NCBI GenBank assembly: GCA_041645555.1
Contig: JBAZPX010000008.1
Coordinates: forward strand, 1 to 46,301
Direction of reading: 5' to 3'
Origin: JAQTRU01 sp041645555
Lineage (GTDB): Bacteria > Patescibacteriota > Patescibacteriia > Patescibacteriales > JAQTRU01
DNA: 46,301 nucleotides
Positions 23,685-31,346 of this stretch are shown in pieces. A model generated the notes under the pieces. That model was given only the letters and a program-made list of their open reading frames with translations, searched no databases and was not told the DNA's origin. A program made the position numbers and the translations under genes. How positions within the stretch are numbered: position 1 is the stretch's first letter; every line of letters begins with the position of its first letter.

Positions 23685-24552
23685 ATGTTTAAAAACAAGC
23701 TAGTTAAAAAAATAGCTAATCTCCTAAGTCTAAAAGAATTAGGTAAAAGAGCCCTGACAGTTATTATTTTAACCCTAACCGCTATTATCACGGTTTGGGT
23801 TTATGCCGCTTTTACCGAACCTTTGGCCGGGCCCAATGATTCTGACCAGGATTTCCTGCAAAATATATTAGGCGCTAATAACGCGGATAATGATTTTACC
23901 TCAACTAGTGTCGTTTCTGACGCTGATGGCAGTGTTATTGAAAGACAAGAATATATTCAGACAGGAATCGGCACCAACACGAGCGCGACCACGACACCCT
24001 CCGCAGCTTTCTCTCTTTGGGGCGGGCTGAAGTATATAGAAGGCAATATGGTTAAAGATGCTCACGATTGTTCTGACAGTGATGCGGTTGGCACTATTTG
24101 TAGCGGTGGAATGAAGTTTGCTATTGGATTAGTAGCGATGCCTAGCGGATGCATTACCACTAATATTAATCCGGTTTGCAACGGCGTGACAGATTCAGTA
24201 ACAAAAACTTGGTCGGCGGTAGCCGGGTCTGATGAACCGGCTGACAGCACTACGGATGGCTGGTCCAATACCGGTAAATTAGTCTATGACGTTTTACAAA
24301 CAAATGCTGCCGCCCAATATTGTTATGAAATGGTTTATCAGGGATATGACGACTGGTATTTGCCGGCTAAAGATGAATTAAATACACTTTATGGACAAAA
24401 AACAGCGGTAGGCGGTTTCTTCGATAACGTCTATTGGTCGTCTACGGGGGGGCCATACTAGCAACGGCTGGAGCCAGTATTTCAACAGTGGCGGCCAGGG
24501 CAGCAACTGTAAGGCTGGCGCGAACTATGTTCGCTGTATCAGGAGATATTAG
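23685..24552 (+). pseudogene. DGR target: surface-anchored DUF1566/C-type-lectin-like protein, frame broken in VR
   Basis: As written the frame stops at TAG 24459-24461 (258 aa). Removing one G from the run of seven at 24456 restores a 288-aa protein that ends ANYVRCIRRY and stops at 24552. An N-terminal membrane helix (about residues 27-44, VIILTLTAIITVWVYAAF) anchors it. A linker with GPNDSDQDF follows, then from about 105 a DUF1566-type fold with DWYLPAKDELNTLY, VYWSST, and the C-terminal variable part. This is the C-type-lectin-like scaffold that DGRs usually diversify. The variable side should face outside and bind a ligand or partner cell. The break is either a real off-switch or a homopolymer sequencing error. 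Confidence 0.85.
24406..24547 (+). repeat. DGR variable repeat (VR)
   Basis: It aligns to the TR at 25150-25290 without gaps except for one extra G. I count 21 base differences; every one is at a position where the TR has A (A to G most often, also to T and C). Non-A positions are identical throughout. The first 14 nt and last 28 nt are identical in both, the latter acting as the likely IMH. GCGAAC-TAT-GTTCGC near the 3' end is a small palindrome present in both copies. Confidence 0.95.
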
Positions 24553-24585
24553 TTATTTAGTTATTTAATTATTTTTTTATTTTCC

Positions 24586-24933
24586 ATGGCGCGATATCTG
24601 CACTTGCCGATATATAAAAAGTCGTACGATCTTTTTCAAGAAATTTTTTTGGCGGTCAAGGAATTTCCCCGTGAATACAAATACACCTTGGGCGAAAAGT
24701 TGCAAAAAGAAACAATTGAGATGGTGGTGTTGATATATAGGGCCAATAGCCATGAAGACAAATGCCCGTCCATTGAAAGTATTCTTGAAAGAATTCAAAT
24801 AATAGAATTAATTCTGCGTCTTTGCCGAGATATGCGAGTTTTGTCCTTAAAAAGATATTCTCAAATAATTCTTATTGCCGAAGAAATTGCCTGTCAGGCC
24901 GAAGGCTGGAAAAAATTTAATAAATCCCGTTAG
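24586..24933 (+). CDS. avd: DGR accessory variability determinant (Avd), four-helix bundle
   Basis: 115 aa. The start MARYLHLPIYKKSYDLFQEI, then EFPREYKYTLGEKLQKE and YRANS, are the hallmarks of the bAvd/four-helix-bundle family (23S-rRNA-IVS-protein-like) found beside DGR reverse transcriptases. The remainder forms two more amphipathic helices. Avd forms a basic barrel-shaped pentamer that binds the RT and the template RNA and is needed for mutagenic cDNA synthesis. It lies 33 nt after the target, before the TR. Its last codons and stop (TCC CGT TAG) come from the left arm of a CCCGTTAG repeat, so the original C-terminus may have been altered. Confidence 0.93.
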   Translation: MARYLHLPIYKKSYDLFQEIFLAVKEFPREYKYTLGEKLQKETIEMVVLIYRANSHEDKCPSIESILERIQIIELILRLCRDMRVLSLKRYSQIILIAEEIACQAEGWKKFNKSR

Positions 24934-24997
24934 AAATTTCCGCAGGGAGCATTATTTTTAATCTCGTTAAAAATAAATTTTAAGCGGGGCTAACGGG
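24926..24997 (+). repeat. CCCGTTAG...CTAACGGG repeat at the avd stop
   Basis: CCCGTTAGAAATT at 24926-24938 and GCTAACGGG at 24989-24997, with an inner palindrome AATCTCGTTAAAAATAAATTTTAA-like core. The left arm supplies the stop codon of avd. Confidence 0.75.
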
Positions 24998-25034
24998 ATA
25001 AAGGCCGGAATGGGCAGGGCTCTAGCGGCGCTGT

Positions 25035-25078
25035 CCAGCGCGCCAGGTAATCTCGGATTAGCGCGGTTCTTTTTTTGA
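25035..25078 (+). terminator. possible terminator between avd and TR
   Basis: GCGC...TAATC-TCG-GATTA...GCGC (about 25039-25064) is followed by TTCTTTTTTT, a possible end of the target-avd transcript. Confidence 0.5.
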
Positions 25079-25129
25079 AAAATTTGAACCAAAGAATGTA
25101 TATCCATTTAGAGAAATCCGGATGGATAT
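25075..25129 (+). promoter_or_regulatory. candidate TR promoter and hairpin
   Basis: TTGAAA at 25075-25080, 18 nt spacer, TATATC at 25099-25104 is a weak promoter match. ATATCCAT at 25100-25107 pairs perfectly with ATGGATAT at 25122-25129, giving a hairpin 20 nt before the TR that may belong to the template RNA structure. Confidence 0.4.
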
Positions 25130-25149
25130 CTATGAGTCGCTAATCAATA

Positions 25150-25290
25150 CGGTAGGCGGTTTCATCGATAACAACTATTGGTCGTCTACGGAGAACAATA
25201 CTAACAACGGCTGGAACCAGAATTTCAACAATGGCAACCAGAACAACAACAATAAGACTAACGCGAACTATGTTCGCTGTATCAGGAGAT
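25150..25290 (+). repeat. DGR template repeat (TR)
   Basis: 141 nt with about 17 AAC/AAT codons in the target's frame, the usual design that lets A-mutagenesis reach many amino acids without making stop codons. It lies between avd and the RT gene, 744 nt downstream of its VR. The open frame across it (25122-25466) is a by-product of homology with the target and not a gene. A hairpin, AAAAGGCGC (25299-25307) with GCGCCTTTT (25317-25325), follows directly and may set the 3' end of the template RNA. Confidence 0.95.
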
Positions 25291-25339
25291 TACTATTTAA
25301 AAGGCGCTTCAATAAGGCGCCTTTTGAAAAAAATATGAA

Positions 25340-25483
25340 CCCCGTTAGAAATCTAACTGGAAAAAATAACAAAATTTTAACCCCGTTAGAAATATTGCTA
25401 GAAATAACGGGAAAATACAAAATATTAAAAAATCAAATAGTATATTATTATGGAGAAAGAAGGTAAAAAAATTTCTAACGGGG
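25340..25483 (+). repeat. CCCCGTTAG repeat cluster over the RT start
   Basis: CCCCGTTAGAAAT occurs at 25340-25352 and again at 25381-25393, and the complement ATTTCTAACGGGG at 25471-25483 lies inside the first codons of the RT, read as ISNGV. Confidence 0.85.
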
Positions 25484-26637
25484 TGAATGATTTTACCTTA
25501 GAAGATCTTTTTAAAGCTTATTATGATTGCCGAAAAAATAAAAGGAACACGATAAACGCGCTAAAATTTGAAGCCAATTTGGAGCGAAATATGGTTCAGC
25601 TTTATCATGAATTGAAAAACGGCGTTTACCAAGTCGGAAGAAGTATTTGTTTTGTGATAAAACATCCAAAAATAAGGGAAATTTGGGCGGCGGATTTTCG
25701 CGACAGGATTGTTCATCATCTTGTCTGCAATTTTATCAGGGAAAAGTTTGAAAAAAGTTTTATTTTTGATACTTATAGCTGTATAAAAAATAAGGGAACA
25801 TTGGCCGCCTGTCGCCGGTTGGAAAAATTTACCAGAAGCATTACGGATAATTATCAACGGCCAGCTTACTTTTTAAAAGCCGATGTTCAAAGTTTTTTTG
25901 TCAGCCTGGATAAAAATATTTTATGGCAGATTATTTTAAAAAAAGTGCGCGAAAAATGGATAATAAATTTGTTGAAAAAAATTATTTTTAATGATCCAAG
26001 GGAAAATTATATTCTCAAATGTGGCCAGGCTGAACTGGACAGCGTGCCAAAACATAAGAGTTTATGGTATACCCCAAAAAACAAAGGCTTGCCGATTGGA
26101 AATTTAACCAGCCAATTTTTTAGCAATATCTATTTAAATGAGCTGGATCATTTTATAAAGCGCCAATTAAAATGCCGTTATTATGTCCGTTATGTGGATG
26201 ACATTGTAATTTTAGATAAAGATCCGAAAAGATTGAATTATTTGTTTGATAAAATAAACGAGTTTTTGCGCGTAGAGTTGTCTTTGAACCTTCATTCTGA
26301 TAAAAAAGAAATCAATTTGACAGCCAGGGGGATAAATTTTGTCGGTTTTATAATAAAACCATATCGGACATACATCAGAAACTCAACTGTGGCCAGAATT
26401 AAGCAAGTTATTAGATCTATGCCATCAGCTGAATGTCTAAATTCTAAATTGAAAAAATATTGCGCTAGTTTAAATAGTTATTTTGGCATGTTCAGGCATA
26501 TCAGCGGTTATAAATTAAGGCAAACGATTGGTCAAAAGATAAAAAATAAGACCATTTTTCCGGTTAATGATTTTAGGAAGTTTAGATTGGTCGATAACAC
26601 TGTAGTAAAAACAACTGTTTTTGACGTACTGAAATAG
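25450..26637 (+). CDS. DGR-type reverse transcriptase
   Basis: 395 aa. The palm shows ADVQSFFVSLD with catalytic Asp 145, the DGR-specific motif PIGNLTSQFFSN (216-226; group II and retroviral RTs have QGxxxSP here), and YVDD at 248-251 with two catalytic Asp. The finger motif IKHPKIREIWAADFRDRIVHHLV and SCIKNKGTLAACRRL precede it. A thumb-like region follows GINFVGFIIKPY. There is no maturase or endonuclease domain, as expected for a DGR. It copies TR RNA with errors at A, and the cDNA replaces the VR. ATG 25450 gives an N-terminus that includes repeat-derived ISNGV; GTG 25483 just after the repeat arm is an alternative. Confidence 0.95.
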   Translation: MEKEGKKISNGVNDFTLEDLFKAYYDCRKNKRNTINALKFEANLERNMVQLYHELKNGVYQVGRSICFVIKHPKIREIWAADFRDRIVHHLVCNFIREKFEKSFIFDTYSCIKNKGTLAACRRLEKFTRSITDNYQRPAYFLKADVQSFFVSLDKNILWQIILKKVREKWIINLLKKIIFNDPRENYILKCGQAELDSVPKHKSLWYTPKNKGLPIGNLTSQFFSNIYLNELDHFIKRQLKCRYYVRYVDDIVILDKDPKRLNYLFDKINEFLRVELSLNLHSDKKEINLTARGINFVGFIIKPYRTYIRNSTVARIKQVIRSMPSAECLNSKLKKYCASLNSYFGMFRHISGYKLRQTIGQKIKNKTIFPVNDFRKFRLVDNTVVKTTVFDVLK

Positions 26638-26672
26638 AACCCTCGAAAACCTTGATTTTCTGGGGTTTTTTC
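26638..26672 (+). terminator. terminator after the RT gene
   Basis: AACCCTCGAAAAC and GATTTTCTGGGGTT pair imperfectly and are followed by TTTTTT. It closes the DGR. Confidence 0.8.
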
Positions 26673-26701
26673 ATCCCTATTCCTTATGCGCTCTTGACCT
26701 C

Positions 26702-26729
26702 TTGACACTATTTTATAATAATGTATAAT
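26702..26729 (+). promoter_or_regulatory. consensus promoter between the DGR and 23S rRNA
   Basis: TTGACA at 26702-26707, 16 nt spacer, TATAAT at 26724-26729. Both boxes are perfect matches to the sigma70 consensus. Confidence 0.85.
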
Positions 26730-26735
26730 GTTATA

Positions 26736-26848
26736 TATAATAAATTTCTTAATTTTATGAGAATATCTAACTCTTTACTTAAACTCGCAAGCGGTTAAAA
26801 GATGGCTTTTTTGGGAGCGTCTTCGAAACCGCCTGAAGGCGGTTTTTT
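26736..26848 (+). ncRNA. short terminated transcript, candidate leader or small RNA
   Basis: From the perfect promoter, transcription would run about 110 nt to a strong terminator, AAACCGCC-TGAA-GGCGGTTTTTT (26826-26848). A 13-codon ORF lies inside (ATG 26757, MRISNSLLKLASG, stop TAA 26798). It could be a free small RNA, a leader peptide with attenuator, or the start of rRNA transcription with an antitermination-controlled hairpin. Confidence 0.45.
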
Positions 26849-27049
26849 AGTTCCATAAAAATAGAGATGTTAAATTTTTGAATGTTAATTCCTAGTGTGG
26901 AAATTAGCAAGCAGAAAATTAACATTTAACGAACCTTAACAATTGAATATAAATAACAAATCGAGTCGAACATAAAACCCCGCATCTTAAAAAGGTGCGG
27001 GACAAGAAACAAAAAAATATAATCACACTTTTTAAAAACGAAAGTGTGG
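26849..27049 (+). other. 23S rRNA leader region
   Basis: No ORF. Repeated gttaa words form weak hairpins around 26866-26930. CCCGCAT-type hairpin at 26977-27001. GTGTGGGAAAATT at about 27045-27057 pairs with AATTTTCCCACAT after the 23S end (30738-30750), the expected processing stalk. No 16S rRNA or tRNA is present here. Confidence 0.5.
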
Positions 27050-27199
27050 GAAAATTTCATTAAGAGTATATGGTGGATGCCTCGACATAAGAAGACGATG
27101 AAGGACGTAGCAGCCTGCGATAAGCCTCGGCGAGGTGGCAAGCAACCTTTGACCCGTGGATTTCCGAATGGGGAAACCTATCCTGATGAAGTCAGGATG

Positions 27200-27308
27200 C
27201 CCCGCTCAGCTTTTTGGATTAGAAAATTAAAATTTTTTGAGTCTTGAAAAATAAACAAACTTTTTAAGATGGTTAGAAAATTATTGGAATCCAAAAACTT
27301 GAGCGGGG
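27200..27308 (+). other. intervening sequence in 23S helix 9
   Basis: CCCCGCTCA at 27200-27208 pairs with TGAGCGGGG at 27300-27308, and TTTTTGGATT with AATCCAAAAA inside. The insert replaces the tip of helix 9, a known IVS site. Confidence 0.75.
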
Positions 27309-27363
27309 GGATTACCCGGTGAACTGAAACATCTTAGTAGCCGGAGGAAAAGATAAAAACAAT

Positions 27364-27442
27364 GTTAGTTAATTAGTGATTAGTTGATTAGTAATTGGGG
27401 CAAACCTGATTAACCGGTTAACTAGTTAACTAATTAACTAAT
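27364..27442 (+). other. repeat-derived insertion in 23S (E. coli ~220-235)
   Basis: The arms ttagttaattagt and actaattaactaatt are near-complementary and made of attagttaa words, like the palindromic leader repeats elsewhere in the window. It lies between AAAAGATAAAAACAATG and the conserved AGTAGTGGCGAGCG. Confidence 0.65.
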
Positions 27443-27780
27443 TCTATTCCCTAAGTAGTGGCGAGCGAAAAGGGAAAAGCCTAAACTCAAAAAACTGCGA
27501 CCAGTTGCCTTCGGGCAACAGGTTTGAAGGTTCTGGGACCATATGTTTTTTGGGTGTTGCAAGGTAGTAACGTTTACTCCCTAGAAGAGTAAGGTAGAGT
27601 TTAAAAAACATAACTTCCCTAGTTGAAACAAGCTGGAAAGCTTTGCCAAAGAAGGTGAAAGCCCTGTAAGTGAAAGGGGTTATTACTCTACGGTTATCAT
27701 TCTTAAGTACTGCGGGACTCGAGAAATCCCGTAGGAAACCGGGTCGACTATGACCCAAGGCTAAATACTTCTTATGATCA

Positions 27781-27815
<35 letters not shown>

Positions 27816-27892
27816 CATCCCGGTGAGGGAGGTGAAATAGTACCTGAAACCATATACTTACAAGGAGTCGGAGCTGTGCCTCACTATCGTTC

Positions 27893-28022
27893 GGCACAAA
27901 ATTTAAAATTAAAAAATCAAAAATAAAAATTATTGTATTCGCTTCGCTCATAGATTTATTTAATAAATCTGTCGCGATAGCGACACATAAATTTTACATT
28001 TTGATTTTTACATTTTTCATTT
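27893..28022 (+). other. intervening sequence in 23S helix 25
   Basis: An AT-rich insertion of about 130 nt between GTGCCTCACTATCG and GGCAGCGAGGCACGG. Arms aaatttaaaattaaaaaatcaaaa and tttttgattttt/acatttttcattt-type words are complementary. Helix 25 is a classical IVS site cleaved by RNase III in other bacteria. Confidence 0.75.
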
Positions 28023-28708
28023 GAGTGGCGAGCGGCAGCGAGGCACGGTGACGGCGTGCCTATTGAAGAATGAGCCAACGAGTTTGTTGTATGCGGCTAA
28101 CATAAATTCCTTTCGGAAGATATGTGTAGTGAAAGCGAGGGTTAACCGCCCGTTATACGCTTTTTTAACAGATCGCAATCTGTGGTCTGTTAAAATTGTG
28201 TATTTGTCGCATGCACAAGACCCGAAGCCGGGTGATCTAACCATAGCCAGGTTGAATCCCGTGGAAACGCGGGAAGAGGACCGAACCCACTAGCCGTGCA
28301 ACACTAGGGGATGAGCGGTGGTTAGGGGAGAAATTCCAATCGAACTCGGCAATAGCTGGTTCTCCTCGAAATAGCTTTTGGGCTAGCCTCGGATGCTGAC
28401 TGCGGGGGGTAGAGCACTGAATGAAGGCGGGTCGCAAGATACCGTCTTTAACCAAACTCCGAATACCCGTAGGTGTAATCCGGGAGTTAGACTATGGGCG
28501 CTAAGGTTCATCAGTCAAAAGGGAAACAGCCCTAATCGTCATCTAAGGTCCCTAAATATATGCTAAGTGTAAAAGGTGGTGTCGCGACTGCGACAACTAG
28601 GAGGTTGGCTTAGAAGCAGCCATCCTTTAAAGATAGCGTAATAGCTCACTAGTCAAGTTGTCTCGCGCCGAAAATTTATCGGGGCTAAGCATATTACCGA
28701 AGATACGG

Positions 28709-28822
28709 GCCCGCTCAGATTTTTAATTTTTATTTATTAAATTTAGGCAAGGGCGCTTTAAGCGCATTACCGAAGATGGGTAAATAAAAAATATAGAATA
28801 GAAATTAAAAACTTGAGCGGGC
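28709..28822 (+). other. intervening sequence in 23S helix 45
   Basis: GCCCGCTCAG at 28709-28718 pairs with TTGAGCGGGC at 28813-28822, and TTTTTAATTT with AAATTAAAAA just inside. The terminal words CCGCTCAG...TTTTT and AAAAACTTGAGCGG are shared with the helix 9 insert. The core contains a second ATTACCGAAGAT, duplicated from the adjacent rRNA at 28692-28703. Confidence 0.8.
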
Positions 28823-29555
28823 GGTAGAGGAGCATTCTGTTTTCGCTGAATCTGCTTCGTGAGGAGTAGTGGAGAAAACAGAAGCGAAAATGTTGGCATG
28901 AGTAGCAAAAAGGCAGGTAAAAACCCTGCCCACCGAAAACCTAAGGGTTCCTGGGCAACGCAAATCGACCCAGGGTTAGTCGGTCCTAAGACGAGGCCCG
29001 TGTAGTGCGGGCGTAGCCGATGGATGAGCTGGTTAATATTCCAGCACTGCTATAATTTTTGATGGGGGGACACAGTTTTTAAGTTTAAGCGCGTTTATGG
29101 TATGCGCGTTAACTGCTTCGAGAAATGATCCAGGCAAATCCGGATCGCCAATTTCAAAGAGTCGTTAAAAGATGAAGCCGCAAGGCAGAATCGATTTAAG
29201 CGGAAGGACTGTCTAGAAAAGCCTCTAAAATTAGAATTATAGTAACCGTACCGTAAACCGACACAGGTAGGTAAGGCGAGAAGCCTAAGGTGTACGAGAG
29301 AACCTTCGTTAAGGAACTCGGCAAAACAGCGGCCGTAATTTAGAGATAAGGCCTGCCCTGAGCAATCAGGGCCGCAGCTAAAGAGCCCAAGGGACTGTTT
29401 ATCAAAAACACAGCTCCCTGCTAACTCGAAAGAGGATGTATAGGGGGTGACGCTTGGCCAGTGTCCGAACGTTAAGAGGAGAGGTGAAATTCTGCCGCAA
29501 GGCAGAACGTAGCTTTGAATCAAAGCGCGGATGAACGCCGGCGATAACTATAATC

Positions 29556-29605
<50 letters not shown>

Positions 29606-30149
29606 AGCGTAACCACTTGGGTGCTGTCTCAACGAAGGACTCGGTGAAATTGCAAGACGAGTAAAGATGCTCGTTAATCATAGCTGGACGAAAAGACCCC
29701 GTGAAGCTTTACTACAACTTGATATTGGATTAGGAATATGCATGTTCAGAATAGGTGGGAGTCCCGCAGCAATGCGGGGCAACAGTGAGATACCACCCTT
29801 GTATGTTTTTAATTCTCATCCCGCGCAAGCGGGAGACAGTGTCTGGTGGGTAGTTTGTCTGGGGCGGATGCCTCCCAAAAGGTAACGGAGGCGTTTACTA
29901 AGGTTGGCTATCTCGGAATGGAAACCCGAGAGATAGTGTAAAGGCTTAAGCCAGCTTTACTGCAAGACTTACTAGTCGAGCAGTCGCGAAAGCGGAACTT
30001 AGTGATCCGACCGTTCGAGATAGGACGGCGGAAGCTCATCGGATAAAAGTTACTCCGGGGATAACAGGCTAGTCACGCCCAAGCGTCCACAGCGACGGCG
30101 TGGTTCGGCACCTCGATGTCGGCCCGTCGCATCCTGGGGGTGGAGAAGC

Positions 30150-30202
<53 letters not shown>

Positions 30203-30206
30203 CCGT

Positions 30207-30467
30207 CAAGTAATTGAATTATATATTCGATTTTTTGGCAGTCTGAATCCGAGGTAAAGACATCATATACGGCGGCATTTAGCAGCAATGTTAAATGTGA
30301 AGCTAACTTATATCGGTAAAATCCTACTAAGGACAATACCGAGGGAATTCTTTTCCGCCAGTCGGCGGATGAAGAAGCCCGTAGAGACTAAACGTTAGCC
30401 TCCCGAGCAATCGGGATGAAATTATAGTCCATGCATTTAGTAATAGGTGACAACATGCGTAAGACAG
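30207..30467 (+). other. group I intron in 23S rRNA at E. coli position 2593, no ORF
   Basis: Removing 30207-30467 rejoins CAGACCGT with CGTAAGACAGG, restoring the 23S sequence. P1: the upstream exon TCAGACCGT pairs with GGCAGTCTGA (about 30236-30245), giving a U-G pair at the 5' splice site. P7: GACTA (30386-30390) with TAGTC (30425-30429). P8: TCCCGA-GCAA-TCGGGA (30401-30416). Another stem is TCCGCC-agtc-GGCGGA (30354-30369). The last intron base is G. The site matches the position of the chloroplast Chlamydomonas 23S intron. At 261 nt it has no homing endonuclease. Confidence 0.88.
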
Positions 30468-30600
30468 GTCGGTCTCCTATCCACTATGATCGCGGAAACT
30501 TGAGAGGGCCCTTCCCTAGTACGAGAGGACCGGGAAGGACGAAGCTCTAGTGTACCAACTGTTCCACCAGGGGCATTGCTGGGTAGCTACCTTCGGTTAA

Positions 30601-30631
<31 letters not shown>

Positions 30632-30782
30632 TGTCCTCAAGATTAGGTTTCATAGGTTGGCGAGAGATTATCGCCTTGATAGGCTCTAAGTGTAAGCCCT
30701 GTAAGGGGTTTAGCTGAGGAGTACTAATAAACCATTTAATTTTCCCACATTCTTGTTTTTAAAATACTCGATTTAACAAATA

Positions 30783-31174
30783 AAAAAACACCATTGTTCT
30801 GGTGGTACTAGCGAAGGGGTTACATCCCAGTTGCAATATTATTGCAACGGGACAAGCCTGATCCCATCTTTCACCCCGTTAATTAAAATATGGAATATGG
30901 AGTCTCGGTATTTTTAGCGGCAGGGTCACACCTGATCCCATACCGAACTCAGAAGTTAAGCCTGCTAGCGCCGATGGTACTTGGGCATGAGCCCTGGGAG
31001 AGTAGGCAAATGCCGGGACCTTGTATTTCATAAAATAATTAACGGGGCAAGCTCAGAAGTTAAGCCCTTCAGCACTGATGGTACTTGGGCATGAGCCCTG
31101 GGAGAGTAAGCCGCCGCCCGCCTCGCCAAGCTGAGCTTGGCTCAGCGAGGCGGGCCAGAACAATGGTGTTTTTT
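30783..31174 (+). rRNA. rrf: outer 5S rRNA-like sequence, interrupted by three insertions
   Basis: The parts of a 5S rRNA appear in order but split. The 5' strand TTCTGGTGGT-ACTAGCGAAGGGG is at 30797-30819, then a hairpin insert AGTTGCAAT-ATT-ATTGCAAC (about 30829-30848), then CCTGATCCCAT, then a 180-nt insert with a second 5S (below), then CTCAGAAGTTAAGCCCTTC and GATGGTACTTGGGCATGAGC, then a GC-rich hairpin (31112-31154) and CCAGAA. Helix II (GAAGGG with CCCTTC) is kept. The ends form a 20-bp perfect inverted repeat (30783-30802 with 31155-31174) that extends helix I and ends in a T run. It may be processed to a split 5S or be a dead copy. Confidence 0.7.
30902..31019 (+). rRNA. rrf: 5S ribosomal RNA (complete), nested in loop C of the outer copy
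   Basis: 118 nt with all 5S landmarks: helix I GTCTCGG with CCGGGAC, helix II GCAGG with CCTGC, the loop CCCATACCGAACTCAGAAGTT, and GATGGTACTTGGGCATGAGC with GGGAGAGTAGG. The arms CCCCGTTAATTA (30874-30885) and TAATTAACGGGG (31036-31047) surround it within the outer 5S. This copy is uninterrupted and is the better candidate for the working 5S. Confidence 0.9.
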
Positions 31175-31232
31175 GTTTGAAAACTTTTTTAATCCCGAGT
31201 ATCCGGGGCAAGGCTTTCAAAAAATATAATGT

Positions 31233-31298
31233 GTTCTGGAAAAACGATGAAGCGAACAAGGTTCTAAGGCCTCATTATTTTTCCAGAACTATTTTTTT
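31233..31298 (+). terminator. terminator after the rRNA region
   Basis: GTTCTGGAAAAA (31233-31244) and TTTTTCCAGAAC (31278-31289) pair perfectly over a 33-nt loop and are followed by TATTTTTTT. A TATAAT lies at 31225-31230 without a clear -35 box, so a small separate RNA cannot be excluded. Confidence 0.6.
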
Positions 31299-31346
31299 AG
31301 TACAAAAAAAGCGCGGATCGTTATTGACTCACGCTTTTATCTTCTG

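Noticed and set aside
25122..25466. Open frame of 114 codons covering the template repeat
   Set aside because: It is open because the TR copies the coding frame of the target; the part after the TR is repeat DNA (NPVRN) and there is no ribosome-binding site. Treated as non-coding TR.
30783..31174. tRNA genes in the 23S-5S spacer
   Set aside because: No cloverleaf or T-loop motif was found; all structure is explained by 5S parts and hairpin inserts.
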